In this document: positions 50,615-60,509 of the stretch, one piece after another
Layout: every line of letters starts with the position of its first letter
Position numbering within the stretch: the first letter of the stretch is position 1
Assembly (NCBI GenBank): GCA_937896235.1
Contig: CALBMX010000027.1
Location: 52,362-116,361 of the forward strand
Source: an uncultured bacterium
GTDB taxonomy: Bacteria; Planctomycetota; UBA1135; GCA-002686595
Direction of reading: 5' to 3'
Length of the DNA: 64,000 nt
Notes under the pieces: generated by a model
Databases searched by the model: none
Seen by the model: the letters and a program-made list of their open reading frames with translations, nothing else
What the model was told of the DNA's origin: nothing
Program-made: the position numbers and the translations under genes

Positions 50615-53600
50615 GTTCGTCGACGGAGAGCCAGCAAACACCACTGGATCAGGCAAATCGCACGCGCTTCCGCACGGTGCTCGACCGCAACGCGGTTGTC
50701 GAGGCCGGCGCGGGCACGGGAAAGACGACTTTGGTTGTGGAGCGGATCTTGGCCTTGGTTCTAGGCCGCGATCTCGGTGATCGGGGGTCCGAATATCCCG
50801 CGGATGGATTGCCCTACCTTGCCGCCCCCGTCCCGATCGAACGTATTGTGGCGATCACGTTTACGGATCTCGCTGCTGCCGAATTAGCAGCACGTGTACG
50901 GGATCGGATGACCGAAACGCTCGCGAAGGCGAGAGCTGCGGGAGATCAAACCGTGATCGGGCTCTTAGTTGCGGCACTCGCGGATCTGCCGCGCGCCTCG
51001 CTCTCGACCATCCACAGTTTCTGCACGAAATTGCTGCGCGAGTATGCGCTGGATGCGGGATTGGATCCGAGCTTTGAAACCCTCGATGCGGTGGGGAAGA
51101 GCATCTTAGTGGAAGAGGTTTTCGAGACGTGGTTCGAGGAGATCGGAAGCCGGCCGGAAGTTCGTCGCGTGCTCTCCTTTGGGATCTCTTTGGAGAAAGT
51201 CGAAGGCCATGCCCGGAGCCTAATGGAGCTAGAACATCCGCAGACGACTCCTGATGAGGAAGTCGAGTCGGAGCTGCTCCGCGGGGCGGGCGGGCTCATC
51301 GAGCGCTCTCTTTTGGACATGCGTGACGAGTCGAATTATTACAAGGGGCTTGTCGCGGCAGGTATGGAGCTCCCAGAGGATGCTCTGACGCTCTCCTATC
51401 GTGGGATTGCAGCGATTGTGCAAGAGCACAGTGTCTTGATCGATGGCGAGGGAAGCTCCGCAGACTGGGATGCATTCGAGCTTGAGCTGATGCAGCCCTT
51501 CTGGGAGACCGGTGCCCCAGCGGGCGCGCGCCTGCAAGGGGCCCAATGGAAGAAGGCTACGGGTGAGGGCGTGACGGCTGATTACAAGGACCGACTGGAC
51601 TCCCATAAGGCTTTGGTCCTTGGAATGCGAGCGGCCATCGGCGCTGACCTTGTGCGAGGGATTGAGCCTTCGCTGCTGGAATTCCGGACTCACTATCAAG
51701 AGGAGAAGGCGCGGCTTGCCAAGCTCGATTTTGAGGATCTGTTGTCTTCAGCGGAGGGGCTCGTTAGAGATCATCCCGAGGTCCGCTCTGCTCTGATCCG
51801 CAGATACGCGACGATTTTTGTGGATGAGTTTCAAGACACTAGCCCGGTGCAGGCCAGCTTTGTTTTCTTCCTCGCGGGGGATGAGCAGAGTGTGGAGGAG
51901 CGGGACTGGAAGAGAGTGCGCCCGGCGCCGGGACGGCTTGTTCTAGTGGGAGATCCCAAGCAGTCCATTTACCGTTTCCGATCCGCCGACGTTGAGACCT
52001 ACAAGGCCTGTTGTGATCTCGTTACAGATGCGGATCCAGAAGCGATGCTTCAGATCTCAACGAATTTTCGAACGGATGGCGCACTTGTGGATTGGGTGAA
52101 TGAGCTGTTTCACTCAGACAGCGCACTTATGGAGGCGCCGGACAATGGCGAGGGCTATCAGGCGGACTACATCGACCTGATTCCATGGCACAAGGAGCGC
52201 GGCAGCACGACGCCGGTTCTTGTGTTGACTCCCGAAGATAGAGAGAGAGTTGAGGGATCCGGCCCGATGCTGGACGTTGAAGCGCGGTCCGTCGCGCGCT
52301 ACCTAAAAGCGAAGCTGGCCGCTGGACCCGTCGCTTTTGCGGAGGGTGGAAAGCAGCTCGACTATGGGAATATCGCCGTGATCGCGCGGACGAGGAAAAC
52401 ACTAACGGCCTATGGTGTTGCCTTTGCTGCGGAGGGCATTCCATTTGTTCTCGAAGGTGGTGGCCACCTGTTCGAGCAGGTGGAGGTCCAAATGGCGTTG
52501 ACACTTCTGGCCGCGATTGTAGAGCCCGGACGCGAAACGGCGGTGGTGGGTTCGCTGCGATCAACACGTTTTGGGATCTCGGACGACGAGCTTGTTGAGC
52601 ACAAACTTGCGGGGGGAACTTGGGCGCCCATCCGGACTCTTCAATCGGACTCGCTGGCAGGACATCCGCGGGTTCTAGCCGCCCTACAAGAGATCGGATC
52701 GTTCGTGACGATGGTGGGCACCTTGGAGCCAGGCGAGGTGGTGACTAGGGTGCTGCGCAACGTCAACCAGATTGCGATGGAGCGGCTGCGAACGGGCGGC
52801 GTGCAGGGTCCGATGAACTTGCGAGTTCTGGAAGCATTCTTGCAAGCGCGGCTTGCCGAGGGGGGCATGTCGCTTGCGGCGGTGGTCCGCCTAACCGAGA
52901 ATCTACAGAGGCGCAATTCAGACGAATCGGGGGCGCGGCTCGCCTCGGAGAATGCAATCCGCATGATGACGGTTCACGGCTCGAAGGGGCTAGAATTCGG
53001 GCTGGTGATCCTTGCACAACCGGGTCGTGGTCGTAGCAACAAGTACGGCGATCCTTGGTGGGATCACGACGGCTTGATTTGGAGATTGGGGAAAGGGTTT
53101 GAGCTCCCCGGGTTCGGAGACAAGGTGAGTTGGGATAAGGAGCGAGATTCCGCTGAGGCGCTACGCTTGTTTTATGTCGCTCTCACCCGTGCGGAAAACT
53201 ACCTACTGCTTCCGCTATTTGGGAGCGTGAAGGTGACTAAGAAGGACGGGCTGAAGTCGAACCTGACGGTCGCCTTGGCCGCAACCATGGGACAGTATTT
53301 ACAGTCTGCCCTAGCCGGATTTGAGGATGGGGAGCCAGGGCCTGCGATTTTGGGGCAGAGGGCTCCGGACTCGTCTCTTCCCTCCCGAGAGCCGACTGCG
53401 GAGGAGCGCGAGCGCCTGCACGCGCAACTTGAGGTGGGGGATCCATGCGCCGAGCGCAACGGAGCACTCCTGCTGAGGATGGAACATGGTCCGCACACCT
53501 TTGGGCCCAGTACTCTCGCCGATTCTTCCGTGGCCACGAACACCCAAAGAAGCTCTCCGTCGGCGGCCATTTTTGACGAGGTTAGCGGCGAACTTGCGCG

Positions 53601-54102
53601 CTCTATAGGAACGTTGACTCACCGCTGTATCGAACTGGATTTGGGTAGGGATGCGGCTCTGCAGGCTGCACAAGAGAGCGGGTTGAGTGAGCCAAACTGC
53701 ATCTTTGTCGCGGACTGCGTTGAGCGGGAGCGAACCCTTGGCTCCTCCGTGCGCGCCCGTGAAGCATGGCGGGTTTTCCATGAGGCCCCTGTGCAGTGGG
53801 TGACGATCGATTTAGCGGGTAGGTCCCTGCATATGCGGGGAGCCATCGATCGCGTGGTTCAGTTCGAAGATGGCTCGGTGGAAGTGGTCGACTTCAAGAC
53901 CGATCGCGTGTCGCCAGAGGAGCTCGAAGAGCGAGCGAGACACCATCGGACACAGCTCGCACTTTATGGGCTCGCGCTTGAATCAGCGGGTCTGACCGTG
54001 CGAACGCTTACTCTTGCCTTCCTAGCAGCGGGTGAGGACGTGTCTTTTCCTTTTGATGAAGAGGCCCGGCTGCAAGCAAAGCAAGCCATGAATGAGCTCT
54101 AG
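50611..54102 (+). CDS. addA: AddA-like UvrD-family helicase-nuclease
   Basis: A 1163-residue protein that should unwind and cut DNA ends with AddB. Helicase motifs are complete: motif I VVEAGAGTGKTTLVVERIL (about 30-48), ITFTDLAAAELAARVRDRM (Ia), FVDEFQDTSPVQ (II), LVGDPKQSIYRFRSADVETY (III), ISTNFRTDGALVDWVN (IV), MTVHGSKGLEFGLVILA (V) and LFYVALTRAENYLLL (VI). A C-terminal nuclease domain has GTLTHRCIELD, GAIDRVVQFEDGSVEVVDFK and the QLALYGLAL motif. GGAGGG precedes its ATG, which overlaps the addB stop. The addB-addA order is the common one. Confidence 0.92.
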   Translation: MSSSTESQQTPLDQANRTRFRTVLDRNAVVEAGAGTGKTTLVVERILALVLGRDLGDRGSEYPADGLPYLAAPVPIERIVAITFTDLAAAELAARVRDRMTETLAKARAAGDQTVIGLLVAALADLPRASLSTIHSFCTKLLREYALDAGLDPSFETLDAVGKSILVEEVFETWFEEIGSRPEVRRVLSFGISLEKVEGHARSLMELEHPQTTPDEEVESELLRGAGGLIERSLLDMRDESNYYKGLVAAGMELPEDALTLSYRGIAAIVQEHSVLIDGEGSSADWDAFELELMQPFWETGAPAGARLQGAQWKKATGEGVTADYKDRLDSHKALVLGMRAAIGADLVRGIEPSLLEFRTHYQEEKARLAKLDFEDLLSSAEGLVRDHPEVRSALIRRYATIFVDEFQDTSPVQASFVFFLAGDEQSVEERDWKRVRPAPGRLVLVGDPKQSIYRFRSADVETYKACCDLVTDADPEAMLQISTNFRTDGALVDWVNELFHSDSALMEAPDNGEGYQADYIDLIPWHKERGSTTPVLVLTPEDRERVEGSGPMLDVEARSVARYLKAKLAAGPVAFAEGGKQLDYGNIAVIARTRKTLTAYGVAFAAEGIPFVLEGGGHLFEQVEVQMALTLLAAIVEPGRETAVVGSLRSTRFGISDDELVEHKLAGGTWAPIRTLQSDSLAGHPRVLAALQEIGSFVTMVGTLEPGEVVTRVLRNVNQIAMERLRTGGVQGPMNLRVLEAFLQARLAEGGMSLAAVVRLTENLQRRNSDESGARLASENAIRMMTVHGSKGLEFGLVILAQPGRGRSNKYGDPWWDHDGLIWRLGKGFELPGFGDKVSWDKERDSAEALRLFYVALTRAENYLLLPLFGSVKVTKKDGLKSNLTVALAATMGQYLQSALAGFEDGEPGPAILGQRAPDSSLPSREPTAEERERLHAQLEVGDPCAERNGALLLRMEHGPHTFGPSTLADSSVATNTQRSSPSAAIFDEVSGELARSIGTLTHRCIELDLGRDAALQAAQESGLSEPNCIFVADCVERERTLGSSVRAREAWRVFHEAPVQWVTIDLAGRSLHMRGAIDRVVQFEDGSVEVVDFKTDRVSPEELEERARHHRTQLALYGLALESAGLTVRTLTLAFLAAGEDVSFPFDEEARLQAKQAMNEL

Positions 54103-54183
54103 CCAGCCCTAGGATTTTGATGACTTTCTCTATTCCCGTTCAGTTCGAGTTGGCTCGATTCCGAGATTAGGAGTTCGGATGCA

Positions 54184-54918
54184 ATGGGAATCTCTCCAGA
54201 CCCCAAGTTTTGCCCCCCCCACGACAAAACTATGTTCAACAACCGGGAAGTTTTCGATGCCGTAGGCGGCAGACCTGTCGTTGAGAAGGTGCACAAGCTC
54301 TTCTACGACAAATTGTTCCAACATGAGTGGCTTGGGCTCTTTTTCGAGGGGCTCGATCAGGAGTTTATTGAGTCGCAGCAGACGGACTTTATGAGCTCCG
54401 TAAGCGGGGGACCCAAAAGTTACGTCGGCCAGGCACCACTGCAGTCCCACATGCACATGTACCTGACGGAGGAGATCTTTGAACTCCGGGCAAGTCTCCT
54501 AGACGAGTCCATCCGAGAGGCGGGTGTGTCGGATGCGGCCCGTGAAGCTTGGCTCCGGTTGGATTCCTTTTTTAGGCCAGCCGTAGTTAAAAAAAGCCTT
54601 CAAGACTGCAAGCAGCGCTACAGCTTCGAAGGAATCGTGAAATATCAGAACCCGAACCCGGGGGTTGGCCAGATGGTGAAGCCCGCCGACCTCGACGCAG
54701 CAATCAAGCTGTTGCAAGGGCGCTTTGGTATGCGCGGAAATGTAATCCTGTTACAGGCCTTAGAGCAACGCGAGAAGTCGACAGCAGCTGCGGGGTCGGC
54801 GCAAAGCTCGACGGAAGTGCGCCACACCTTGCGCTTGCTGACGGACGGTTTGAACGCGTTCGAGAAGGGGATGCTGGAAACCACACTGGCCGATTGCGCC
54901 AAGCGCGGCGCAGCCTAA
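54184..54918 (+). CDS. Truncated hemoglobin with C-terminal extension
   Basis: A 244-residue protein. The globin part (about 23-135) has VFDAVGGRPVVEKVHKLFYD, LGLFFEGLDQEFIESQQTDF, SGGPKSYVG and LQSHMHMYLTEEIFELRASL, whose HMH holds the proximal heme His. These match truncated hemoglobins. The last 100 residues (from about 145) are not part of that fold and look mainly helical. TTAGGAG at 54168 supports ATG 54184, but ATG 54232 also fits the domain. A run of eight C lies between these two starts. It may handle oxygen or nitric oxide; no partner gene shows which. Confidence 0.72.
   Translation: MGISPDPKFCPPHDKTMFNNREVFDAVGGRPVVEKVHKLFYDKLFQHEWLGLFFEGLDQEFIESQQTDFMSSVSGGPKSYVGQAPLQSHMHMYLTEEIFELRASLLDESIREAGVSDAAREAWLRLDSFFRPAVVKKSLQDCKQRYSFEGIVKYQNPNPGVGQMVKPADLDAAIKLLQGRFGMRGNVILLQALEQREKSTAAAGSAQSSTEVRHTLRLLTDGLNAFEKGMLETTLADCAKRGAA
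54213..54220 (+). repeat. Eight-C homopolymer at the 5' end of the hemoglobin gene
   Basis: The run lies in the first ten codons after ATG 54184 and 12 bases before an alternative in-frame ATG at 54232. If it slips, translation from 54184 would shift frame, while a start at 54232 would not be affected. Confidence 0.7.
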
Positions 54919-54930
54919 GCAGGCGCCTCG

Positions 54931-55725
54931 CTACACCTTGATCGCCCGCCCGACTTCGTCTTGGGAGGCGATAATGATTTCGACATGGGGCATGCCGAGC
55001 TCTAGTAGTTTTGTAGTGGCCGCGGCCAGTGCGAGACCGTGGGTGTTATTTTTCTCAGACAGGTGGGCGAGCACGAGCGTATGGAGGTTCGGTCCTGCAA
55101 GGTGCCCCAAGACCTCCGCCGCCTGCTTGTTGGATAGGTGGCCGCCGCGGCCCGCGACCCTCTTTTTTAAGTTGATTGGATAGGGCCCTTTGCGAAGCAT
55201 CTCTTCGTCATAGTTGAACTCAAGGATTAGCACATGGCTGTCCCGGAGTTGGCTGGCGATTGCTGCAGTGGGCTCGCCCATGTCGGTGAGGTAGACCGCG
55301 CGACGGCCTTTGTGCTCCATACGGAAGGCGACGGTTGGCACCGCATCATGGGGAATGAGCACAGGCAGTAACTCCAGTGCATCGGTCTCCAGTGGTTGGG
55401 TCGGCGTGCGCAGCTGGTCAGCCGTCCCAACATGCAGGGTTTGCATGATGGGGGCCTGCTCCACGGACTTATTGAGCATCAGGCGCTCACACAAATGCAG
55501 CGTTGCACCGGTTCTCTTGGCCAGGGAGCCCGAGCTGCGCGCGTGGTCCAGGTGACCGTGGGTTAGGGCAATATGGTGGATCTCACGGGCCGGAAACCTT
55601 GCGGATTCGAAGCGCGTCTCCAGCTCACGCAAGGGGAGCCCCGCATCGATGAGTAAGTTGACGTCGCCGGCGCGGACAAGGGTGCAGTTGCCCTTACTTC
55701 CACTAGAGAGAACTTGGATGTGCAT
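54931..55725 (-). CDS. Metallo-beta-lactamase-fold hydrolase (YycJ/WalJ-like)
   Basis: A 264-residue MBL-fold protein. The start IQVLSSGSKGNCTLVRAGD is a signature of the YycJ/WalJ branch (LaSGSsGNs). Metal ligands are in THGHLDH and in the later IPHDAVPT, YLTDMG and LVLAHLSEKNNT. Members of this branch are 5' exonucleases or cell-wall related hydrolases. The gene follows the YfhO-like gene by three bases and is probably co-transcribed with it. It is convergent with the hemoglobin gene, 12 bases away. Confidence 0.83.
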   Translation of the reverse strand: MHIQVLSSGSKGNCTLVRAGDVNLLIDAGLPLRELETRFESARFPAREIHHIALTHGHLDHARSSGSLAKRTGATLHLCERLMLNKSVEQAPIMQTLHVGTADQLRTPTQPLETDALELLPVLIPHDAVPTVAFRMEHKGRRAVYLTDMGEPTAAIASQLRDSHVLILEFNYDEEMLRKGPYPINLKKRVAGRGGHLSNKQAAEVLGHLAGPNLHTLVLAHLSEKNNTHGLALAAATTKLLELGMPHVEIIIASQDEVGRAIKV

Positions 55726-55728
55726 GGT

Positions 55729-58596
55729 TTAGAGGCGCCTTTTCAAAACTAGCCATGCGAGCATGCCGCAGGCACCCAACATAAGGAGAAATCCGTAACG
55801 CAAACTCCAGGGCTCGTACCAGGTGCGTACGAGATGTTCGCCAGGCTCAATCCACAAGACGCGAAAGGCGTGATCGCCACGCATCGTCGTCGCGTCGATG
55901 CCGTCGATATTCACCTTCCAATCCGGAGCAAACTGCTCTGAGAAAACAAGCCAACCGCCTCTCTGTGAGACGACCTTCACGTCCAAGCGACTTGCTGAAG
56001 GGCGCCTTGGGGTTAGCTCGGCATCAAGCCAGGGGGCCATGTCCTGGGCGACGTTCGTGCTAATGACAAGTCCCTTGGTGCGGGCCTGGCTAGGTGGAGT
56101 TGTGCCGGGCGCGAGGATAACCTCGCGGCGCGGATTGAAAGTGGGGTCGGTTAGCCAGCGCAGCGCCGTCTCGTCGTCGGGTGCAAACCGCGCATCGGGT
56201 ACTAACCTGACCATAGGCATTGCGCCGGGCCGGTGGTAGACATGGAGAGGTGCGCGGCTCTCAGTCTCCAGCTCGGTCAATCCCTGCACTCCCGCGCCGA
56301 TCAGGTCGTGCTGCGATAGGATTGTATTGACGCGCAGTATGTCGAGGACGGCAGCGTCCAGCAGTGCGGGATCCGAAACGCGCGAGCTACCGGAGAGGTA
56401 GCCGGCATTTTGATCGTTTGCGCGAATCAACTCGGTCAGAGTTCCCGGCGTGAACACGGTGTAGGGAGTTAGGTCGTTGAGCCCGTAACCCTCGAGCAGG
56501 TTGGGGCGTGCCAAGTTGATGACCTCGGAAACACCACTTGGGGAGAGATCGAGGCGCAGAGCGCGCCCATCGATTGAACCGGGAATGTTGCCGGGAAGGT
56601 CCGCGTCCATCGCGAGGGATCGAGCGATGGTCTCGATGCTCGGGGACGGGGGGAAGAGCCCCTCGCTACCGACGGTGCGTGGCCGTAGGTGGGCGGTCCC
56701 CATGTCGAGGGCCTCCGCGCCAAAACCAACGATGAGGGCTGCCGTGAGAGCGCTCGTCGCAAAGGCCGTGGTGGAGCCTTTCAGGAGCCTGTGTAGCAAG
56801 ATGAGCGCAATCGAGGTGGCGGCCAAGGCGAGCAGCGCATATGCGCCTCCCGCTTCAAAGGTGCCGCCGGCAAACCTGGGGGCCAAGGCGACCCCGAAGC
56901 CAACGGCCGCGCCAAGGCCTGGCTGGCCGGTGCCATGGGGCGCGAAGGAGGAGGCCGTGGAGCGCCGGAGCGATGTGAGTAGGGTTGCAACCGCAAGGAG
57001 TGCGCCCGTGCTCATTAGTCCGATTAGGAGCCGTCTCAGCCTCGTGGCGGCCTCGACCATGTCGGGCCGCGAGAGAACGGCGGACACGTCGGACTCGGTG
57101 ATGCCGTGCCGCTCGATGAGGAGCGTGGTTAGGTCATCTGGGAACGTCTGCGGGGAGAGCCAGAACCAACCGGTGAGAGAGGTGACGGCGAGGGTTCCGC
57201 CGATAAGTATGGCGGCCCAAGGTGCTCTGCCCAGGCCACTGCGTAGGTCGTCGAAGAGAGCGCCCGCGCCAATCGCTGCAAGCCAGGGAAGAAGGAACCA
57301 CGCGACGGCGAGTGACCGGGCGGGTGCCCCGAAGTCCAGGCCGGGTACGTGATAGAGGAGGCGGACCCCCGGCCACGCTTGGCTGAAGCCGAGCCAGAGG
57401 AGAAGCACGAGTAGAGGGAAGGCGGCCTGGCGGGGACGGCAGAGCAAGGCGATGATTGCCAGGAGGAGAGCTAGACTTCCAAGGTGGAGGTCCCACTCGA
57501 GAGCGTTTGCGTTTTGGGCGGCCTGCGCACTCTTGGCTCGTGTGACTAGCCATACGATGGGGAGGTGACCGGCAAAGACGGGTTCGTCGGGCATGCCGAA
57601 GAGGTCAGGTGCCAAGAGTCCAAAAGAGGACTCCAGCGGTAGCGCCTGGCTCTCCATCTCCGCTGCACCGTGGGGCTGTCGCATCGAAAGCGAGCTGGCC
57701 TCGCTGGTCGGCAAGAGCTGCCAAGAGCCGATGCAAAGTCCGAGCAACACGAACCCTGCGCTCTTCGCGAGTAGCGGTGCGAATCTCGAGCGGGCATCCG
57801 CCTGAAGGAAACGGACGACCGCAAAAAGGCCTGCGGTGAAAATTCCAAAAACAGCGATCGGCGGGAAGCCCGCGAGAAGGGAGAGGCCGACGCTGACTGC
57901 AAGCCACGGTCCGCTACGTCGCTTGTTCTGTGCAAGACCCTCGAGACTCCAAAGCATCCACGGAAGCCAGAGTGCCGCGTCTACCTTCATAAAGTAGTGC
58001 AGGTTTGCGGATGCCCAGGTGCTCGCTTGTACGGCGAGCGCGCCGATGAGAATGGCACTTGTCCCATGGCCTCGGCGGCGAAGGAAGAGGGCCATGCCAA
58101 GCCCTGCGAGGAAGAGCGAGAGGAGTGCGAGCGGGGCGGCCGCAATTGCGGGAGGCAGGACAAGCGCCAGCCAGTTGGGGGGATACGCGATCGCGGCGAT
58201 GGTCCCCGCGAAGAGAGGTAGACCCGCACCGAGGTGGGGATCCCAGGTTGGGATGGTGCCGGTTTGGGCTTGGCGGCGTGCCTCGATTTGATCGGTGAGA
58301 ACCGGGAACAGGCGGTCGGCCGTGGAGTAATTCGATCCCTCGATGGCATCTTGCGCAAGGGCTGGATGTTCAAAGGCAAGGGGGGCCGAAGCAACCGGCA
58401 GCCCGGGCAACAGGCGCATGCCTGGACGCATCGACGGAGCGATCAGCAGGAGCGGAATGACCAGAAGCGCCAGGACCCAGGAAAGTCGAGCCGTGAGGTC
58501 GAGCGCGACTGCACTCGACCTATTCCCATTGTTTTTACCGTCGGCACGATTCCTCGTCCGCTTGCTCTTGGGCCTGCGCTGCATCCAAGGCATCAT
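55729..58596 (-). CDS. YfhO-like polytopic membrane protein
   Basis: A 955-residue protein. A basic cytoplasmic start (RRPKSKRTRNR) precedes many hydrophobic segments that span residues 40-630. A soluble, probably periplasmic, domain of about 270 residues follows, then a final segment (GFLLMLGACGMLAWLVL). The pattern and the motifs TWDPHLGAGLPLFAG and FKVDAALWLPW-like segments (here YFMKVDAALWLPWM), with the C-terminal FSEQFAPDWKVNIDG (cf. YfhO: f.ysE.yypGWka.vDG), match the YfhO family. Relatives are GT-C-type enzymes thought to modify teichoic acids or glycolipids. The acceptor here is unknown. Divergent from the M28 gene with 38 bases between. Confidence 0.78.
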   Translation of the reverse strand: MMPWMQRRPKSKRTRNRADGKNNGNRSSAVALDLTARLSWVLALLVIPLLLIAPSMRPGMRLLPGLPVASAPLAFEHPALAQDAIEGSNYSTADRLFPVLTDQIEARRQAQTGTIPTWDPHLGAGLPLFAGTIAAIAYPPNWLALVLPPAIAAAPLALLSLFLAGLGMALFLRRRGHGTSAILIGALAVQASTWASANLHYFMKVDAALWLPWMLWSLEGLAQNKRRSGPWLAVSVGLSLLAGFPPIAVFGIFTAGLFAVVRFLQADARSRFAPLLAKSAGFVLLGLCIGSWQLLPTSEASSLSMRQPHGAAEMESQALPLESSFGLLAPDLFGMPDEPVFAGHLPIVWLVTRAKSAQAAQNANALEWDLHLGSLALLLAIIALLCRPRQAAFPLLVLLLWLGFSQAWPGVRLLYHVPGLDFGAPARSLAVAWFLLPWLAAIGAGALFDDLRSGLGRAPWAAILIGGTLAVTSLTGWFWLSPQTFPDDLTTLLIERHGITESDVSAVLSRPDMVEAATRLRRLLIGLMSTGALLAVATLLTSLRRSTASSFAPHGTGQPGLGAAVGFGVALAPRFAGGTFEAGGAYALLALAATSIALILLHRLLKGSTTAFATSALTAALIVGFGAEALDMGTAHLRPRTVGSEGLFPPSPSIETIARSLAMDADLPGNIPGSIDGRALRLDLSPSGVSEVINLARPNLLEGYGLNDLTPYTVFTPGTLTELIRANDQNAGYLSGSSRVSDPALLDAAVLDILRVNTILSQHDLIGAGVQGLTELETESRAPLHVYHRPGAMPMVRLVPDARFAPDDETALRWLTDPTFNPRREVILAPGTTPPSQARTKGLVISTNVAQDMAPWLDAELTPRRPSASRLDVKVVSQRGGWLVFSEQFAPDWKVNIDGIDATTMRGDHAFRVLWIEPGEHLVRTWYEPWSLRYGFLLMLGACGMLAWLVLKRRL

Positions 58597-58634
58597 ATCC
58601 CATCCGCGAGCAGACTCTCCCCTAGCTAATTGAT

Positions 58635-60503
58635 ATGAAACCTAGTTCAACGCCTCTTTCCGCTTTTGCACTCCTCGCTGTACTTGCTACTTCGTGCTCA
58701 TCCTCAGGCACTTCACCAGCCATACAAGGTCCAGAGCGTGCCCAGCTTTTGCGAGCTGAGGCGCCTAGGCTCGCCGCGGATGTGTACTGGCTTGCCGCTG
58801 ATGCGCGTTATGGACGCCGCTCGGGAACTCCGGGTGAGGACGCGGCCCGCGACTATTTGGTCGAGAGGCTGACGAGCCTGGGTTTGGAGCCGGGTGGTGA
58901 GTCGGGATACACCCAGGTGTTTTCGGTGCCGATGGCGGCACGTGATGGTGGGGGAACTCAAGTGACCTTTGGAGACGGCGCTGGCACCACGGTCTCTGGG
59001 CCGGCCGTCGCACCTCTTTTTTGCTCGGATGGTTCTGCGGCAAGTGGTGAGCTTGTGTTCGCCGGATTCGGGATCGTTGACGCCGAGCTGGGGCGAGATG
59101 ATTACGCTGACATGGATGTTGCGGGGAAGGTGGTCTTGATCGCTCGGGGCACGCCTCCCTTTCCAGAAATGCCCGAGTCGGGAGAGCCGGCCGAGGGAGG
59201 TTATTCCCAGGGTCCAAGAGTGAGCTGGGGGAACGCCGCCTCGATCTTTACGAAGGTGATGAATGCAAAACACCGCGGTGCGGTGGCCGTGATTATCGGT
59301 CAAGATCCCCTACGCGAATCCGAGGGCCTCTTGGAGTTTGCTAGTGGTCAAGAGGCCGAAGCGAAACTTCCCGCCGTCATGGTTGGGGTTGCCACAGCAG
59401 AAGCCATACTGGGCGAAAATAGCGGGTATGCCAAACAGGTCGCTGACCTGCGTGAAGGGCAAGCACCGCCCCTGGAATCAAGGACCGGTCTTGTCGTTTC
59501 GGTCGCTGCCGATGTGCGTCGGGAAACTGGAAACGCGGACAACGTGCTTGGCGTTTTGAGGGGCGTGGACTCCTCTCGCTATCTCGTCGTGGGTGCACAC
59601 TACGATCACTTGGGGATGGGCGGTTCCGGATCGCTTGACCCGGACGTAAGCGCTGTTCACAACGGGGCCGATGACAACGCGAGTGGCACCGCAGCGGTTC
59701 TTGAACTTGCACGCCTTTTGGCTGCCGGGGACAAGCCGGCATGCGACATCGTTTTTGCGCTTTGGTCTGGTGAAGAGCTCGGATTACTAGGGTCCGAGTA
59801 CTGGAACAAGCAGGTGACCCATGGCGGTACGTTGCTGGCGAATGTAAACATGGACATGGTGGGGCGTGCAAAGTCGGGGCGCCTGCAAATCATGGGAGCT
59901 GGCACTTCGGGGGTGTTCCCATCCTGGCTTCCCGAAGCTGCGTCGCGGGCGAATCTCGATCCGGTGGTCACTCTCTCCGGTCACGGGATTGGTGGCAGCG
60001 ATCACCAGAGCTTCATCAAGCGCGGTATACCGGCACTACACTTGTTCACCGGAGTCCATACCGACTACCACAAACCCTCGGACGACGCCGACAAGTTTGA
60101 GAGCGACGGAGCTAGGCGGGTTGTTGAATACGCGCGCTTCTTGGTCGGGAAAATCGCGGCGATGGAGTCACTTCCATTCACCGAAGTTGTGCTGGCGGAA
60201 GAGGACGACCGCTCGCAAAAAGATCGTAGCTGGAGTGTTTGGTTTGGAAGCATTCCCGACTATGCGGGCGAGGGCGGCGGCCTGTTGCTTTCGGGCGTCC
60301 AGGATAACAGCCCGGCATCCCGTGCGGGATTGCTCGGCGGTGACGTGATCTTGCAGTTGGGCGATATCGAGGTCGATACGATCCACGACTTTGTCTATGC
60401 GCTGCAGATCTATCAGCCTGGCAACGTGCTGGCCTGCCGAATTGACCGCAAGGGTGTTGAGCAGCTCGTTACGGTCACTCTTGGAACACGCGCCGTCGAA
60501 TAA
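58635..60503 (+). CDS. M28 peptidase with PA and PDZ domains, exported
   Basis: A 622-residue exported, possibly lipid-anchored protein (LSAFALLAVLATSC). A PA-type insert (about 85-270) contains VVLIARGTPPF and HRGAVAVIIGQD. The M28 peptidase core has its zinc residues in VVGAHYDHLGM, NGADDNASGTAAVLELARLL, FALWSGEELGLLGSEYW, NVNMDMVGR and HTDYHKPSDD. A C-terminal PDZ domain has LLLSGVQDNSPASRAGLLGG and VILQLGDIEV. The set of domains is that of large exported aminopeptidases. All ligands appear intact, so it should be active. The VOC gene starts seven bases after its stop. Confidence 0.88.
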   Translation: MKPSSTPLSAFALLAVLATSCSSSGTSPAIQGPERAQLLRAEAPRLAADVYWLAADARYGRRSGTPGEDAARDYLVERLTSLGLEPGGESGYTQVFSVPMAARDGGGTQVTFGDGAGTTVSGPAVAPLFCSDGSAASGELVFAGFGIVDAELGRDDYADMDVAGKVVLIARGTPPFPEMPESGEPAEGGYSQGPRVSWGNAASIFTKVMNAKHRGAVAVIIGQDPLRESEGLLEFASGQEAEAKLPAVMVGVATAEAILGENSGYAKQVADLREGQAPPLESRTGLVVSVAADVRRETGNADNVLGVLRGVDSSRYLVVGAHYDHLGMGGSGSLDPDVSAVHNGADDNASGTAAVLELARLLAAGDKPACDIVFALWSGEELGLLGSEYWNKQVTHGGTLLANVNMDMVGRAKSGRLQIMGAGTSGVFPSWLPEAASRANLDPVVTLSGHGIGGSDHQSFIKRGIPALHLFTGVHTDYHKPSDDADKFESDGARRVVEYARFLVGKIAAMESLPFTEVVLAEEDDRSQKDRSWSVWFGSIPDYAGEGGGLLLSGVQDNSPASRAGLLGGDVILQLGDIEVDTIHDFVYALQIYQPGNVLACRIDRKGVEQLVTVTLGTRAVE

Positions 60504-60509
60504 GTAGGC

